Shown here: piece by piece, positions 1-9,137 of the stretch
Layout of the letters: every line of letters begins with the position of its first letter
How positions within the stretch are numbered: position 1 is the stretch's first letter
From: CAVROP01 sp963722675
GTDB lineage: Bacteria > Acidobacteriota > Terriglobia > UBA7540
Direction of reading: 5' to 3'
DNA length: 64,000 nt
NCBI GenBank assembly: GCA_963722675.1
Contig: CAVROP010000011.1
Coordinates: 1-64,000, forward strand
Program-made: the position numbers and the translations under genes
The notes under the pieces: model-generated
The model's input: only the letters and a program-made list of their open reading frames with translations
Database searches by the model: none
Told to the model about the DNA's origin: nothing

Positions 1-1323
1 ATAAGCGTTAACCTAAGGAGTTGCCCCTTCCATGGAATTGAGGTATGCTGGGAGGCATGAGCGCTGCGAACCAGGGTCTTGCGGAGTTGGAGAATTGGGA
101 AATCCTACGCACGTTTCTGCCGCCGGAATGGGCCGAGCAGGCGCGTCGACTCGGGGCCATGCGGCGGGCCCGTTACATCTCCGATCCGGAAACGGTGCTG
201 CGCGTCTTGCTCCTGCATCTGGCCACGGGCTGTTCTTTGGCGGAGACGGCGGCGCGGGCTTCGGCCTCCGGTTTGGCGCAGATCAGTGCGGTAGGAGTTT
301 TCAAGAGGCTGCGCGCTGCCGAACCTTGGGTACGCTGGCTGGCGCAGCAGATGCGGGGCGCAGCCGAGTTACCGATGGCGGTGGCGGGACGGCGGGTGCG
401 GGCGATTGATGCCACCTCCGTCTCCGAGCCGGGCAGCACGGGGACAGACTGGAAAGTCCATTGGGCGTTGAACTTGGCGGACTTGCAGTGTGATTTTTTC
501 GAGCTGACGGACATACACCAAGGGGGTGAGACCTTTCGGCGGGTGCCGGTGGTGGCCGGGGATATTGTCATGGGGGATCGTGTTTACGCAGCGCCGCCCG
601 GGGTGGCGCACATCGTGCGCCGCCAGGGTGACGTGGTGGTGCGACTGAATCGACAAGCACTGCCGCTGTTTGAAGGCGGCCGACGGATGGAATTGTTACG
701 CTTCTTGCGCGGGCTGAAAGGAAAAACCCCGCAGGTGCGCGCGACCGAGGTGCGCGATCCGCAGGGCGGGTGGATCAGCGGGCAGTTGATCGCCTTGCGC
801 CAGAGCGCGGAGGCGACACGCCGGGCGCAGCAGCATCTGCGTCGGCGGGCGCAGCAAGGACAAGGCAGGGTATCGGCAGAGGCGTTGGAATTCGCCGCCT
901 TCTTCATGGTCTGGACCACCTTGAGTGGCGCTTTCTCCGCCGCCGCGATTCTCGATCTGTACCGGCTGCGCTGGCAGATTGAACTGGTGTTTAAGCGCAT
1001 GAAATCAATTCTGGGTTTAGGTCACTTACCCAAGAAGGACCCTCTCAGTGCGAAGGCTTGGCTGGAAGGCAAACTGTTCACGGGACTCTTGATCGAACGG
1101 ATGGTACGTAGCGCCGAAGCATTTTCCCCCTGGGGCTATACCTTGGCAGGCCCGGCGCAGCAGGTGGCGTGAGGTTGAATTCATGTACCGTCAGGTAGGC
1201 GCAGCGCTTCTGCTGCCCCAAAGTCTGACCGCAGTTCTGCGGCAATGGCGAGCCATCACCCATGGGTTGGCAGGGCCGCCCCGAGAGCGGCCCCGATACG
1301 GTTTCGCTTAGGTTAACGCTTAT
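1..1323 (+). mobile_element. IS4-family insertion sequence with 17-bp perfect terminal inverted repeats
   Basis: A perfect 17-bp inverted repeat bounds the element: ataagcgttaacctaag at 1-17 and its exact reverse complement at 1307-1323. It encloses one transposase gene with the DDE and YREK signature of the IS4 family. The left end coincides with the first base of the window, so the target duplication cannot be checked. The right flank runs straight into a dispersed palindromic repeat (1376-1428). Confidence 0.9.
45..1172 (+). CDS. IS4-family DDE transposase, C-terminus shifted out of frame
   Basis: Cut-and-paste transposase of the element at 1-1323. The catalytic triad can be placed at D122 (in AIDATS), D178 (in VMGDRVY) and E313. 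E313 sits in a textbook Y306-R309-E313-K320 signature (Y-2-R-3-E-6-K). The open frame ends at 1172, but reading continues convincingly in the next frame from about 1142 to a TAG at 1309-1311, giving a basic tail (EVEFMYRQVGAALLLPQSL, then PPRERPR) like those of other IS4 transposases. Removing one c from the cc at 1141-1142 joins the two. The intact protein would be about 420 residues and end inside the right inverted repeat. Start may be 45 or the ATG at 57. Family call is firm; whether the shift is real is not. Confidence 0.9.
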   Translation: MLGGMSAANQGLAELENWEILRTFLPPEWAEQARRLGAMRRARYISDPETVLRVLLLHLATGCSLAETAARASASGLAQISAVGVFKRLRAAEPWVRWLAQQMRGAAELPMAVAGRRVRAIDATSVSEPGSTGTDWKVHWALNLADLQCDFFELTDIHQGGETFRRVPVVAGDIVMGDRVYAAPPGVAHIVRRQGDVVVRLNRQALPLFEGGRRMELLRFLRGLKGKTPQVRATEVRDPQGGWISGQLIALRQSAEATRRAQQHLRRRAQQGQGRVSAEALEFAAFFMVWTTLSGAFSAAAILDLYRLRWQIELVFKRMKSILGLGHLPKKDPLSAKAWLEGKLFTGLLIERMVRSAEAFSPWGYTLAGPAQQVA

Positions 1324-1375
1324 GGGCCAACGGCCTGGGTGGAAGCAGTAAGCGGAAATTTCATTTCCTGCCTCA

Positions 1376-1428
1376 AGCCCTGAAGGGGCGTGATAGCTGC
1401 GCCTTCCGTAGGTCGCCCCTTCAGGGCT
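1376..1428. repeat. Dispersed palindromic repeat, 15-bp arms
   Basis: agccctgaaggggcg at 1376-1390 is repeated as its exact reverse complement at 1414-1428, with a 23-nt loop. A related 'ggccgccccttcggggct' motif follows at about 1480-1498. This fills most of the gene-free stretch between the IS and the glycosidase gene. It looks like a REP-type element and not a classical terminator, as no T-run follows. Confidence 0.7.
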
Positions 1429-1519
1429 CGACCGGGAAAACCGCCTCCTTTCCCCAGGCCACTGGCCTAGGCTTTGCTGGGCCGCCCCTTCGGGGCTGTC
1501 CTGTTCGAGGGGGACTCAT

Positions 1520-3172
1520 ATGAAAAGAGGCAGCGTTCCGGCTTTACATCTAAGAAGCGTCATGTCTCTGGCCTTGCCGATCATCGCACTAACGGCTTGC
1601 CACCAGGCGATGGCCGAGTCACAGACCGTCTGGCAGATTGGCAAGTTCGATCGCTCTTCGGCGGAGTTTAACCAGAAGTGGGAGGAGAGGGAATTACCCG
1701 GCGCGGCGCTTGCTGAAACCCCTGTGGTTTACACAGTTGGGAAAAGCGACGCGCAGAGTGGCTGGTATGCCTACCAGCCGGGCTCGGGCAACGAACGCGC
1801 CGGCCATCGTCCCCATCCCTACACGATCAAATTCTTCTCGGCGGCATCACCAAGAGGTTGTCACTTCCTGAAGGTGGCATTTGTAATCGGCCAACGGGCC
1901 TATTTCCCAACGCTTCAAGTGGAGATCAACGGCCAGCAAGGATGGGCGTACCACCATCCGCTGCGGCACGACGCGCCCGGCGATAAATACTGGTCTGATG
2001 AGCTCGAGATCCAACTTCCCACGCCGTCTTTGAAGCAAGGCGAGAACACGCTGGTCTTGACCGCGATCGACGAGGCGGGATCGGACGCGAATTCTGCGGG
2101 CCTCGAGTACGATGCACTGGAACTCGATCAGGACACCGGCCAGGCCTACGATCCGCGAAAGATCGGCATCCAGTTTGAACCCAGCATCTATTACCAGACC
2201 AAAGGCAAGCAACTGTTGGAGCTTGTGGATGCTTACCTGCGCCACAATTCTCCTCTTCGCGACGCACGGTTCGATCTCGAGCTAAGTGGCCAGGCCTTTT
2301 CTGATCCTATCGCTTCCCAACGGAGTTTTGGCGAGGAGCGCCTTCAGCTCTCCTTGCCGGAGTTCGCGGCCGATACGAAGGCGGAAGTTACAGTGACGCT
2401 CGCGAAGCATCCGCAGCGCCTGCCGGTGACTTTATCGCCCGCAAGGAAATGGACTCTGCTGATCGTTCCGCACGAGCACATCGACGTGGGTTATACCGAC
2501 TATCAGGCCAAGGTTTCCGAGATTCAAAGCCGGGTTCTGGATGAAGCCATGGACATGATCCAGGAACACCCGGACTTCCGCTATAGCGTGGACGGCTACT
2601 GGGTGATTCAGGAATTCCTGGCGGGGCGTAACGCCGGAGACCGGCGGCGGCTTCTGCAACTTGTGCGGGAACACAAGATCCTGGTTCCGGCGGAGTATGC
2701 GAATCTTCTCACGGAGTTTCCCGCGCTCGAGACCCTGATCCGCTCGCTCTATCCCAGCTATCGGTTCGATCGCGCCAACAGAGCCAATTTCGATTACGCC
2801 AATATCACCGACGTGCCTTCCCAGTCCTGGGCCTATGCCACCGTGCTGGCGGCCTCGGGGCTGAAGTACTTCACTTCCGGCAGCAATCCGGATCGCGGGC
2901 CGATCGTTGTGCTCAGCAACCTCGAGAAGCAATCTCCTTACTGGTGGGAGGGCCCGGATGGCGAAAAAGTGCTGATGTGGTACTCGAACAGTTACGGGCA
3001 TGTCTCCGCCGTTTTCGGCATGCCGCCCGAAGTCAAGACGGGCGCGGGAGCGTTTGCCCGGGTATCTCGAAACCTACTCGTCTCCCGAGTACAAGCCCAA
3101 CACCGTGATGGTGTTTGGCGCGCAGTGGGAGAACTCCGACCTTTTCCCGCAGCAAGCCCAGATCGCCGATGA
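1520..3172 (+). CDS. Secreted GH38-like alpha-mannosidase, N-terminal part (frameshifted gene)
   Basis: First of three pieces of one gene of about 1,170 residues running to 5044. A signal peptide (LALPIIALTACHQAMA) precedes a carbohydrate-binding-like domain opening with TVWQIGKFD, of the kind joined to polysaccharide lyases. The GH38 catalytic domain follows: PHEHIDVGYTD carries the metal-binding His318, His320 and Asp322 pattern. The true frame leaves this ORF at about 3058, where one extra c in the ccc at 3057-3059 shifts it; without it the text reads GAFAGYLETYSS. RBS gaggggg lies upstream of the ATG. Predicted role is periplasmic or extracellular trimming of alpha-mannosides or related glycans. 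Substrate cannot be read from sequence. Confidence 0.8.
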   Translation: MKRGSVPALHLRSVMSLALPIIALTACHQAMAESQTVWQIGKFDRSSAEFNQKWEERELPGAALAETPVVYTVGKSDAQSGWYAYQPGSGNERAGHRPHPYTIKFFSAASPRGCHFLKVAFVIGQRAYFPTLQVEINGQQGWAYHHPLRHDAPGDKYWSDELEIQLPTPSLKQGENTLVLTAIDEAGSDANSAGLEYDALELDQDTGQAYDPRKIGIQFEPSIYYQTKGKQLLELVDAYLRHNSPLRDARFDLELSGQAFSDPIASQRSFGEERLQLSLPEFAADTKAEVTVTLAKHPQRLPVTLSPARKWTLLIVPHEHIDVGYTDYQAKVSEIQSRVLDEAMDMIQEHPDFRYSVDGYWVIQEFLAGRNAGDRRRLLQLVREHKILVPAEYANLLTEFPALETLIRSLYPSYRFDRANRANFDYANITDVPSQSWAYATVLAASGLKYFTSGSNPDRGPIVVLSNLEKQSPYWWEGPDGEKVLMWYSNSYGHVSAVFGMPPEVKTGAGAFARVSRNLLVSRVQAQHRDGVWRAVGELRPFPAASPDRR

Positions 3173-3749
3173 GTGGAACAAGATTTATGCTTACCCGAAA
3201 CTGCGCTATGCGGGTTTTGCGGAGGCGCTTCGCGAAGTCGCTGAGCAGGCGGGGAAATCGCTGCCGGTCATCAAGGGCGACGGCGGGCCGTATTGGGAGG
3301 ACGGAATCTACTCCGACACTCAGAATGCCATTCTGGCTCGCAGCGCCGAGCAGAGGGCGCCTTCGGCTGAAAAACTCTCCACCATCGCTTCGCTGGTTCA
3401 TCCTTACGTGCAAGTCGAGTCCGCCGCGCTGCGCCGCCTCTGGCAAAACTTGCTGCTCTTCGACGAGCACACCTGGGGCGCCTGGCAAAGCATTTCCAGC
3501 CCGCTGAGCGAGGAGACGGTTCGCCAGCAAACCGTCAAGGATACTTTTGCCACCCAGGCAGAGGAGGATTTGGAATACGTTTTGGATCGCGGCATGGCCG
3601 CCATCTCCGATTACATCAACGATCCGAAAGGGACGCTGGTGGTCTTCAACACTCTCAACTGGCCGCGCAGCGGGTTGGTGGAAACTGACTTGCGAAAGGG
3701 CTCCGAGCTCGTTGACTTGGAAACCGGAAAGTCACCCCTTACCAAGTGA
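3000..3749 (+). CDS. GH38-like alpha-mannosidase, middle part (frameshifted gene)
   Basis: Second piece of the GH38-like gene. Only residues from about 3061 onward are genuine (YLETYSSPEYKPNTVMVFGA), continuing the catalytic domain and the helical middle domain through VQIESAALRRLWQNLLLFDE-type sequence with a conserved HTWGAW motif. The frame ends at a TGA near 3747. Adding one g at about 3731 makes it read GKVTPYQVISDLP, straight into the next piece. The two shifts compensate (+1, then -1), so the C-terminal piece returns to the frame of the first. No internal stop codons occur in the genuine frame, which argues for sequencing error over decay. Confidence 0.7.
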   Translation: MSPPFSACRPKSRRARERLPGYLETYSSPEYKPNTVMVFGAQWENSDLFPQQAQIADEWNKIYAYPKLRYAGFAEALREVAEQAGKSLPVIKGDGGPYWEDGIYSDTQNAILARSAEQRAPSAEKLSTIASLVHPYVQVESAALRRLWQNLLLFDEHTWGAWQSISSPLSEETVRQQTVKDTFATQAEEDLEYVLDRGMAAISDYINDPKGTLVVFNTLNWPRSGLVETDLRKGSELVDLETGKSPLTK

Positions 3750-5044
3750 TTTCCGATCTGCCCGCTTACCCCACCGGGCCCGGCGAACCCAGCTTCGAGC
3801 GTGTGCGCTTTGCGGCGCAAGACGTGCCGGCCATGGGCTACCGCGCCTACACCATCCGGCAGGAAGCCTCAGCGCCTGCCCTGGCCGCGAAGCTGCAAGT
3901 GGATTCAAGGCTGGAAAACAGCTACTACCGCGTGGATCTTGACCCGGCCAGCGGCGCCGTGCGGAGCATCTTCGATAAAGAACTGGGCAAGGAACTGGTC
4001 AACCCGGCCAGCCCTTATCGCTTCGACCAGTATTTGTACGTCAGTGGCGGCGACAAGCCGCCCTACAACCGCCTGATCTTCGGCGACGCCAAGCTGCTGG
4101 CTCCCGAACTCGTCGTTCATGGAGCCCACGAAGGGAGCCTAGTTTCAGTCGAACGCACTCCCTTGGGCGTTGAGGCAAAACTGGAAAGCTCGAACACCAA
4201 CACACCCAAAGTGCAAACCGAGGTGATTCTTTTCGACTCGCAGAAGAAGATTGAATTCATTAATCACGTCCGGAAACAGAAGGTTTACACCAAGGAAGGC
4301 GTCTACTTCGCGTTTCCCTTCGCTGCCGACGATCCCCAGATCCGCTACGACCTGCAGGATGGCTTTGTCGATCCCACCCATGATCTTCTACCCGGCGCGG
4401 CCAAAGAATGGTTTTCCGCCCAGCACTGGATCGCCGTCCAGCAAGGCGGCGTCACCTCGGCTCTGGTCCCCGCCGATGCTGAACTCTTCGCGCTGGGCGA
4501 CATCGTCCGCGGAAAGTGGCCCATGGAGTTGGATGAACACCGGGGCACGGTGTTCTCCTACGTGATGAATAACTATTGGCACACCAACTACGCAGCGGCG
4601 CAGGGAGGCGATTTCACTTTCCGCTATGTCCTGACGAGCGGCAGCAACCTCGATCCCGGCCGCCTCAGCCGTTTAGGCTTCGAGGAGATGACGCCCCTCG
4701 AGACCAACGAGATCATCGAGAACGATAAGGAAGTCAGTCCGCCGAGGCCGCTGGACAAAGCCCGGGCAAGCTTTCTCCAGGTAAACCAGTCCAATGTAGT
4801 TCTGGTAAATTGGAAAAACGCGGAGGACGGGCGCGGCACGATTCTCCGCTTCCTCGAGGTGGCGGGACAAACGGGCCAGGTAGATCTACAGATTCCGATT
4901 CTTCAAATCCAGGGCGCCTGGATTTGTAATGCCATGGAGGAAAACCAGCAGCAGCTATCCAACGGCGCCCACGGACTTTCCTTCTTGATCAAGCCGTTCC
5001 AGGTTGTGACCATTCGCGTTGAGGGTGTGCCGATGGTGCATTGA
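3746..5044 (+). CDS. GH38-like alpha-mannosidase, C-terminal beta-sandwich part (frameshifted gene)
   Basis: Third piece of the GH38-like gene, about 432 residues. It carries the all-beta C-terminal region typical of GH38 enzymes: NSYYRVDLDPASGAVRSIFD is the usual entry to the beta-galactosidase-like fold, and NYWHTNYAAAQGGDFTFRY is the motif found near the end of the GH38 C-terminal domain. It closes with FLIKPFQVVTIRVE, a standard last beta-strand. The apparent ATG at 3746 is an artefact of the upstream shift; the gene is not expected to start here. The gene stands alone, with no glycan transporter beside it. Confidence 0.75.
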   Translation: MISDLPAYPTGPGEPSFERVRFAAQDVPAMGYRAYTIRQEASAPALAAKLQVDSRLENSYYRVDLDPASGAVRSIFDKELGKELVNPASPYRFDQYLYVSGGDKPPYNRLIFGDAKLLAPELVVHGAHEGSLVSVERTPLGVEAKLESSNTNTPKVQTEVILFDSQKKIEFINHVRKQKVYTKEGVYFAFPFAADDPQIRYDLQDGFVDPTHDLLPGAAKEWFSAQHWIAVQQGGVTSALVPADAELFALGDIVRGKWPMELDEHRGTVFSYVMNNYWHTNYAAAQGGDFTFRYVLTSGSNLDPGRLSRLGFEEMTPLETNEIIENDKEVSPPRPLDKARASFLQVNQSNVVLVNWKNAEDGRGTILRFLEVAGQTGQVDLQIPILQIQGAWICNAMEENQQQLSNGAHGLSFLIKPFQVVTIRVEGVPMVH

Positions 5045-5111
5045 TTGGTTTGGGGGTTTCGTTTCGCGCCGGAATGACGGGCGAACGTTGCAACGACCGG
5101 TCCGCCGTCGA

Positions 5112-5354
5112 TCATCTTTCGTGTTCGAGTGGCAATTCGCCAGTCTCACTAAACAAAGCCTGGACCTGGGGTAACCCGTGCATCAACTCTGCAACAGTTT
5201 CGAAATACCGACTATGAGTGTGTCGGAGCGCCTCCATGCTCGGAGCATCCAGAATCACGACTTCGTGGTCAACGCCTTTGCGGTTCAGTTCCAACTCAAG
5301 CTCGAGCCGAGCGTCCTCGGCAAGCTGCCGCGACGCAGGCTCAAATTCGCGCAA
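5112..5354 (-). CDS. Hypothetical small protein (weak)
   Basis: An 80-residue open frame with a TTG start at 5354; the frame stays open further upstream (LKGIEYDRPRGAIVQLREFE), so the start is unsure. The product is acidic and helical-looking, with no signal peptide or recognisable domain. It fills the gap between the GH38-like gene and the oxidoreductase gene and is divergent from the latter. No convincing ribosome binding site. Could be a fragment of a larger lost gene. Confidence 0.3.
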   Translation of the reverse strand: MREFEPASRQLAEDARLELELELNRKGVDHEVVILDAPSMEALRHTHSRYFETVAELMHGLPQVQALFSETGELPLEHER

Positions 5355-5486
5355 CTGGACAATTGCCCCCCGGGGACGATCGTACTCAATACCTTTTAGA
5401 CCCTGCGCCTTGGCGCAATCCGCCCCGTGCCGAGAAGGGTTGGGGTATACTGATGGAAGGGTTGTGAATTCTCAGGAGGGCTTCAA

Positions 5487-6452
5487 ATGAACGCTGCAGT
5501 CGTGCATGCTTTCGATGCTCCGCCTCGGTACGAATCATTTTCTGAGCCGGTTGCCACCAGTGAAGAAGTGATCGTCTCCGTGAGCGCGGCAGGACTTCAT
5601 CCGATCGTCAAGGCGCTGGTGAGCGGGGCGCACTACAGCTCGACCGGCGAACTGCCGGTGATTCCCGGCATCGATGGCGTGGGACGCTTGAACGATGGCC
5701 GGCGCGTCTACTTTGGTGCCTCGCGTAGTCCCTACGGAACCTTTGCCGAGCGCTCCGTTGCGAGACCCGCGATGTGCCTGCCGGTCCCCGAGACGCTCGA
5801 TGATGTCACCGTTGCGGCAATTGTGAATCCCGGCATGTCGTCCTGGGCCGCGTTCAAGTTGCGCGCGCAGTTGGCCGCTGGGGAAAACGTTCTAATCCTG
5901 GGCGCCACGGGGGTAGCCGGTCGGCTTGCGGTACAGGTTGCGAAGCGTCTAGGGGCCAAGCGAGTGGTTGCCGCCGGTCGCAACCCCGCCTCCCTGAAGG
6001 AACTCGAGCGCTTGGGCGCCGACGCGGTCATCTCGCTGAACGTGGGGCCGCAGGCCCTTGTCTCCGCCCTGCGCCAAGAGTGGGCGAAGGACAAGATCGA
6101 CGTCGTGCTGGACTACCTATGGGGAAGTCCGGCGGAAAGGGTGCTGGAGGCTATTTTGCAGAAGGGGTTACAGCATACAGCGTCGCGCATTCGCTATGTG
6201 GAAGTCGGGTCGAGTGCCGGCGCCACAATCTCACTGCCCGCTGCCACGCTGCGCAGTTCCGGACTCGAACTGATGGGCAGCGGACTCGGCAGCGCATCGC
6301 TGGAGAGAGTCCTCCACTCGTTGGGGGATTTTCTCGCCGAAGCTGCCCGAGAGGCATTTCAGGTGAAAACAAGAACCGCTGACCTGCGGGAGATCGAAGG
6401 TCTCTGGAGGGGTGCGGAAGAAGGCGCGCGCTTGGTGTTTCGACCGTCCTGA
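5487..6452 (+). CDS. MDR-superfamily zinc-type or quinone oxidoreductase
   Basis: Medium-chain dehydrogenase/reductase of 321 residues. The N-terminal GroES-like part holds the substrate-channel motif PGIDGVGRL. A Rossmann fold follows with LGATGVAGRLAVQVAKRLGA, the AxGxxG-type NADP(H) loop common in quinone-oxidoreductase members. No cysteine-rich structural zinc loop is seen, which favours the zinc-free quinone reductase group. Cytosolic; likely reduces a quinone or enone with NADPH. A clear RBS (aggaggg at about 5474-5480) fixes the ATG. Single gene with no operon partner, so the substrate stays open. Confidence 0.85.
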   Translation: MNAAVVHAFDAPPRYESFSEPVATSEEVIVSVSAAGLHPIVKALVSGAHYSSTGELPVIPGIDGVGRLNDGRRVYFGASRSPYGTFAERSVARPAMCLPVPETLDDVTVAAIVNPGMSSWAAFKLRAQLAAGENVLILGATGVAGRLAVQVAKRLGAKRVVAAGRNPASLKELERLGADAVISLNVGPQALVSALRQEWAKDKIDVVLDYLWGSPAERVLEAILQKGLQHTASRIRYVEVGSSAGATISLPAATLRSSGLELMGSGLGSASLERVLHSLGDFLAEAAREAFQVKTRTADLREIEGLWRGAEEGARLVFRPS

Positions 6453-6499
6453 AGTCCGACGACCGCACTGCGAAGTGCTCGACTCTCTGCGACCGAGTT

Positions 6500-6847
6500 T
6501 TAGTTTGGCCCCCTGATCTGCGTCATCCAGTAACGGTGGATCGCGACGGCCACGCCGGATGGAATGCCACCTCGGTCGTCGGACGGGTCCATACGGACAA
6601 CCTCGCCCTTGCAGACGACCTCGCCTCGCACCCTTTCCCCATTTTCGACCGGGGGAAGTTCGAGCCGGAGGTCGAGAGCCGTTGTTGGCTCGATGGTTTG
6701 GTCGGTTCGAAACAAAACTCCGGAGCGGCTGACATTTTCAGTGTAAGCCTCAAACCATTCTGGGCTGCGGGGCAGGCGGTAACGAACCGGGATATGAATT
6801 GGGAAACGCCGGGCGCGGCCGTTCGATTCTTGCCGTTTTCTTAACAT
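6500..6847 (-). CDS. PilZ domain protein (c-di-GMP receptor)
   Basis: A 115-residue stand-alone PilZ domain. The N-terminal basic motif (RARRFPIHIPVRYR) and the NVSRSGVLFR strand correspond to the two c-di-GMP-contacting parts of the family, RxxxR and D/NxSxxG. The final strand reads SGVAVAIHRY. Stand-alone PilZ proteins bind c-di-GMP and act on motility, exopolysaccharide or transcription. The window also holds a GGDEF cyclase (41393-42355) that could supply the ligand, though the genes are 35 kb apart. RBS ggagg (complement of 6857-6862) precedes the ATG, and a sigma-54-like promoter lies about 135 bp upstream. Confidence 0.88.
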   Translation of the reverse strand: MLRKRQESNGRARRFPIHIPVRYRLPRSPEWFEAYTENVSRSGVLFRTDQTIEPTTALDLRLELPPVENGERVRGEVVCKGEVVRMDPSDDRGGIPSGVAVAIHRYWMTQIRGPN

Positions 6848-6981
6848 AAGTCGTTCCTCCCCAGAGGTTTAGCAACCGGAGGGTATTCTACTCCCGCGCC
6901 GCTGCCCTGCCGATCAACACAGCATCTCGAGTTTTGAGATTTTCCTTCTATCAAAGGCTAAATAAAGTGCAGGTAAAGGTA

Positions 6982-6997
6982 GGCAAATGTTCTGCCA
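6982..6997 (-). promoter_or_regulatory. Putative sigma-54 promoter upstream of the PilZ gene
   Basis: On the minus strand the bases 6997 to 6982 read TGGCAGAACATTTGCC. GG and GC are separated by exactly 10 bp, as the -24/-12 consensus TGGCAC-N5-TTGC requires, with one mismatch in the upstream box. Transcription would begin near 6970, leaving a leader of about 120 nt before the PilZ ATG. The rest of the 346-bp gap (6848-7193) is locally AT-rich and shows no gene. Confidence 0.35.
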
Positions 6998-7193
6998 AAA
7001 GGCAAAATTCTACGTTGGGGTTAAAAGTATGAAAATAAATACTTTGATAACCCCGGGGACCGATGAGTGCTGCCGTGGAGGAATGAGGTCGTGTACTTTT
7101 GACACATCTCTGTAGAATCTACACTGTGGAAACTATGCACCGGTTGCAACCGCTCCTGCTGATCGCGAAGAGCGGCGCCGCAATGAAGACCGC

Positions 7194-8879
7194 CTATCTC
7201 TTGGTTGTTGCGTCGATGAAGATGGCGAAATCCTGCTTCATCTTGGCGTGAGCCTTCGAGTCCAGATATACCATATGCCCCGATTCGTACTGGGCGTGCG
7301 AGATGTTCTTGCGGAACTCCGGCGACAGGTCGAGATGGTCAAAGGTATACCATGCCGCGAGATAGGGAGTGGCAAGGTCGTAGAAACCCTCCATATTGAG
7401 GATCTTCAGATAGCGATCCTTCACCATGGCCTCGCGCAGCGGGGTGGAAGTCTCCATCTCAAACGGATTGCCGCCGCCGCGGCCACCCTGCGGAGCGCTA
7501 AAGCTCCACCGGAAGAACCCCGACTGCTGCCCTGAGACGTAGTAGGGCATGTCTACTTTGTAATTCAGCTCCCGGCGCACATAGTCGTTGAAGACGCTCG
7601 TGAAGGGCGGTCCGGTTTCCGCGCTGGAGGGATCAAAGAAGCGGGTGTTCATGAAGCCGTCCGGATCGGGTCCTTTGAAGCGCCCGTCCAGGCGGCCCAC
7701 GCGGAGCCTCTGATCGGCGAGCAGGAAGTGAGTGAAGGTGCCAACATCCAGGCGCAGATTCGACCACTCGATCACTTCCTTCGAGATGCCGGTATACCGA
7801 TTCAGTTTATCGATGATGCTCTGCCGCTGCTCTGGAGTCAGTGTATCGCCGGAAGCCAAGGCTTGAGTGTATTCTCCAAGCGCAAATTGCATCGATTCCT
7901 GCCGTGCGCGGTTGGGGTCGGCCGCGAGGTCCGGCGGCAGCTTCTTGTGATACCAGGCGATGGAGGTGAAGGACGGGAGAAGCATGGGGTACGGCACATC
8001 ATTGGTGAAGGAAGATTCCAGCGTCTCAAAGTTCAAGACCGTGGAGAGCAGCACGATGCCGTTAAAGTTGATGCCACGCTCGTTGAGGTAGCCGGCAAGC
8101 CCCGCGGATCGAGTGGTGCCGTAGCTCTCGCCGAAAAGATAGAGCGGCGACAACCAGCGCTCGTAGCGCGAAATATAGATGCGGATAAACTCACCAAAGG
8201 CGGCGATATCGCCGCTCATATTCCAGAACTTGCGTGCCGCAGTCTGGTCCGCCGGCCGGCTGTAACCGGTGCCGATGGCGTCCACCAGCACCAGATCGGT
8301 TTTGTCCAGCGGCGTGTTGGGATTGTCCTCGAGACGGTAAGGCGACTGCGGCAGCCACCCCTCAGGCTCCAGGACGACCTTGCGCGGCCCCAGCGCCCCC
8401 ATGTGCAGCCAGACGGAGGCGGAGCCGGGCCCGCCATTGTAAGCAAAGGTCAAGGGACGCGTGGCGGGTTCTGTGCCATCCAGGGTGTAGGCCACGAAGA
8501 ACATCTCCGCTTCGATCTTGTCCTCAGCGTCCTTGATGGGTAGGCGGCCGGCCGTGGCCGTGTACCGCAAAACCTTTCCGCCGATGCTGATCTCGTGGTG
8601 CGTTACCACGGGAGGAACTTCGACCATGTCGAAATGGAACGGCCGCATGCCCTCGCCGGGAGCGCCGGGCTGGGCCGTTTCAGGCTGCGAAGGTGGAGTG
8701 GGAGGCTTGGCCTCGCGTTCCTCCCGCTGCGGTCGTTCGGAGGGAGTCTGGGTTGGGGTAGCAGCCGTCCGCGCGGAGGATTTCGGTGTCTGTTTGGTCT
8801 CCGGGGGAGCGCTAGGTTCCTGGGCCATAATCAGCACCGGAAGAAACACCATTGCCAGGGCTAAAAGTGTGCGTCTCAT
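7194..8879 (-). CDS. Secreted S10-family serine carboxypeptidase-like peptidase
   Basis: A 561-residue exported alpha/beta hydrolase. A signal peptide (LLALAMVFLPVLIMAQ) is followed by a Pro/Thr/Lys-rich linker of about 60 residues. The S10 fold shows the oxyanion region NGGPGSASVWLHMGALGP, nucleophile Ser252 in GESYG, Asp501 in EGFYDLATPY and His535 in SGHMVYLD, so the catalytic triad is complete. Removes C-terminal residues from peptides outside the inner membrane. It is the last gene of a minus-strand run that begins with the TIGR03435 genes, but a gap of about 260 bp separates it from the gene before. RBS aaagga precedes the ATG. Confidence 0.92.
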   Translation of the reverse strand: MRRTLLALAMVFLPVLIMAQEPSAPPETKQTPKSSARTAATPTQTPSERPQREEREAKPPTPPSQPETAQPGAPGEGMRPFHFDMVEVPPVVTHHEISIGGKVLRYTATAGRLPIKDAEDKIEAEMFFVAYTLDGTEPATRPLTFAYNGGPGSASVWLHMGALGPRKVVLEPEGWLPQSPYRLEDNPNTPLDKTDLVLVDAIGTGYSRPADQTAARKFWNMSGDIAAFGEFIRIYISRYERWLSPLYLFGESYGTTRSAGLAGYLNERGINFNGIVLLSTVLNFETLESSFTNDVPYPMLLPSFTSIAWYHKKLPPDLAADPNRARQESMQFALGEYTQALASGDTLTPEQRQSIIDKLNRYTGISKEVIEWSNLRLDVGTFTHFLLADQRLRVGRLDGRFKGPDPDGFMNTRFFDPSSAETGPPFTSVFNDYVRRELNYKVDMPYYVSGQQSGFFRWSFSAPQGGRGGGNPFEMETSTPLREAMVKDRYLKILNMEGFYDLATPYLAAWYTFDHLDLSPEFRKNISHAQYESGHMVYLDSKAHAKMKQDFAIFIDATTKR

Positions 8880-9137
8880 AGTTTTCCTTTATCGTCGAAA
8901 GTGAAATGCGCCTTGCGGGAAAAATGGAATGTACACCTTTTGAACGTGCCTGTCCAATTTTCTGACAAGGATTTAGCCGCGCAGCGTGGACCGGGCGCGG
9001 CAACGCAGGCAAGCTTCTCCGTGCTCTCCGCGACTCCCAAGCCTCAACACAGAGAACCTCAGTGGCCTCTGTGTTTAGTCTTTCCTGGCACAGAGAACAC
9101 GGAAGCAAGAATCAGGTCGCCGCTTCGCCGCAGCGGC

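Noticed and set aside
1520..5044. Three separate genes
   Set aside because: The pieces form one continuous GH38-like protein when one base is removed near 3058 and one added near 3731, and the middle and last pieces have no start signals.
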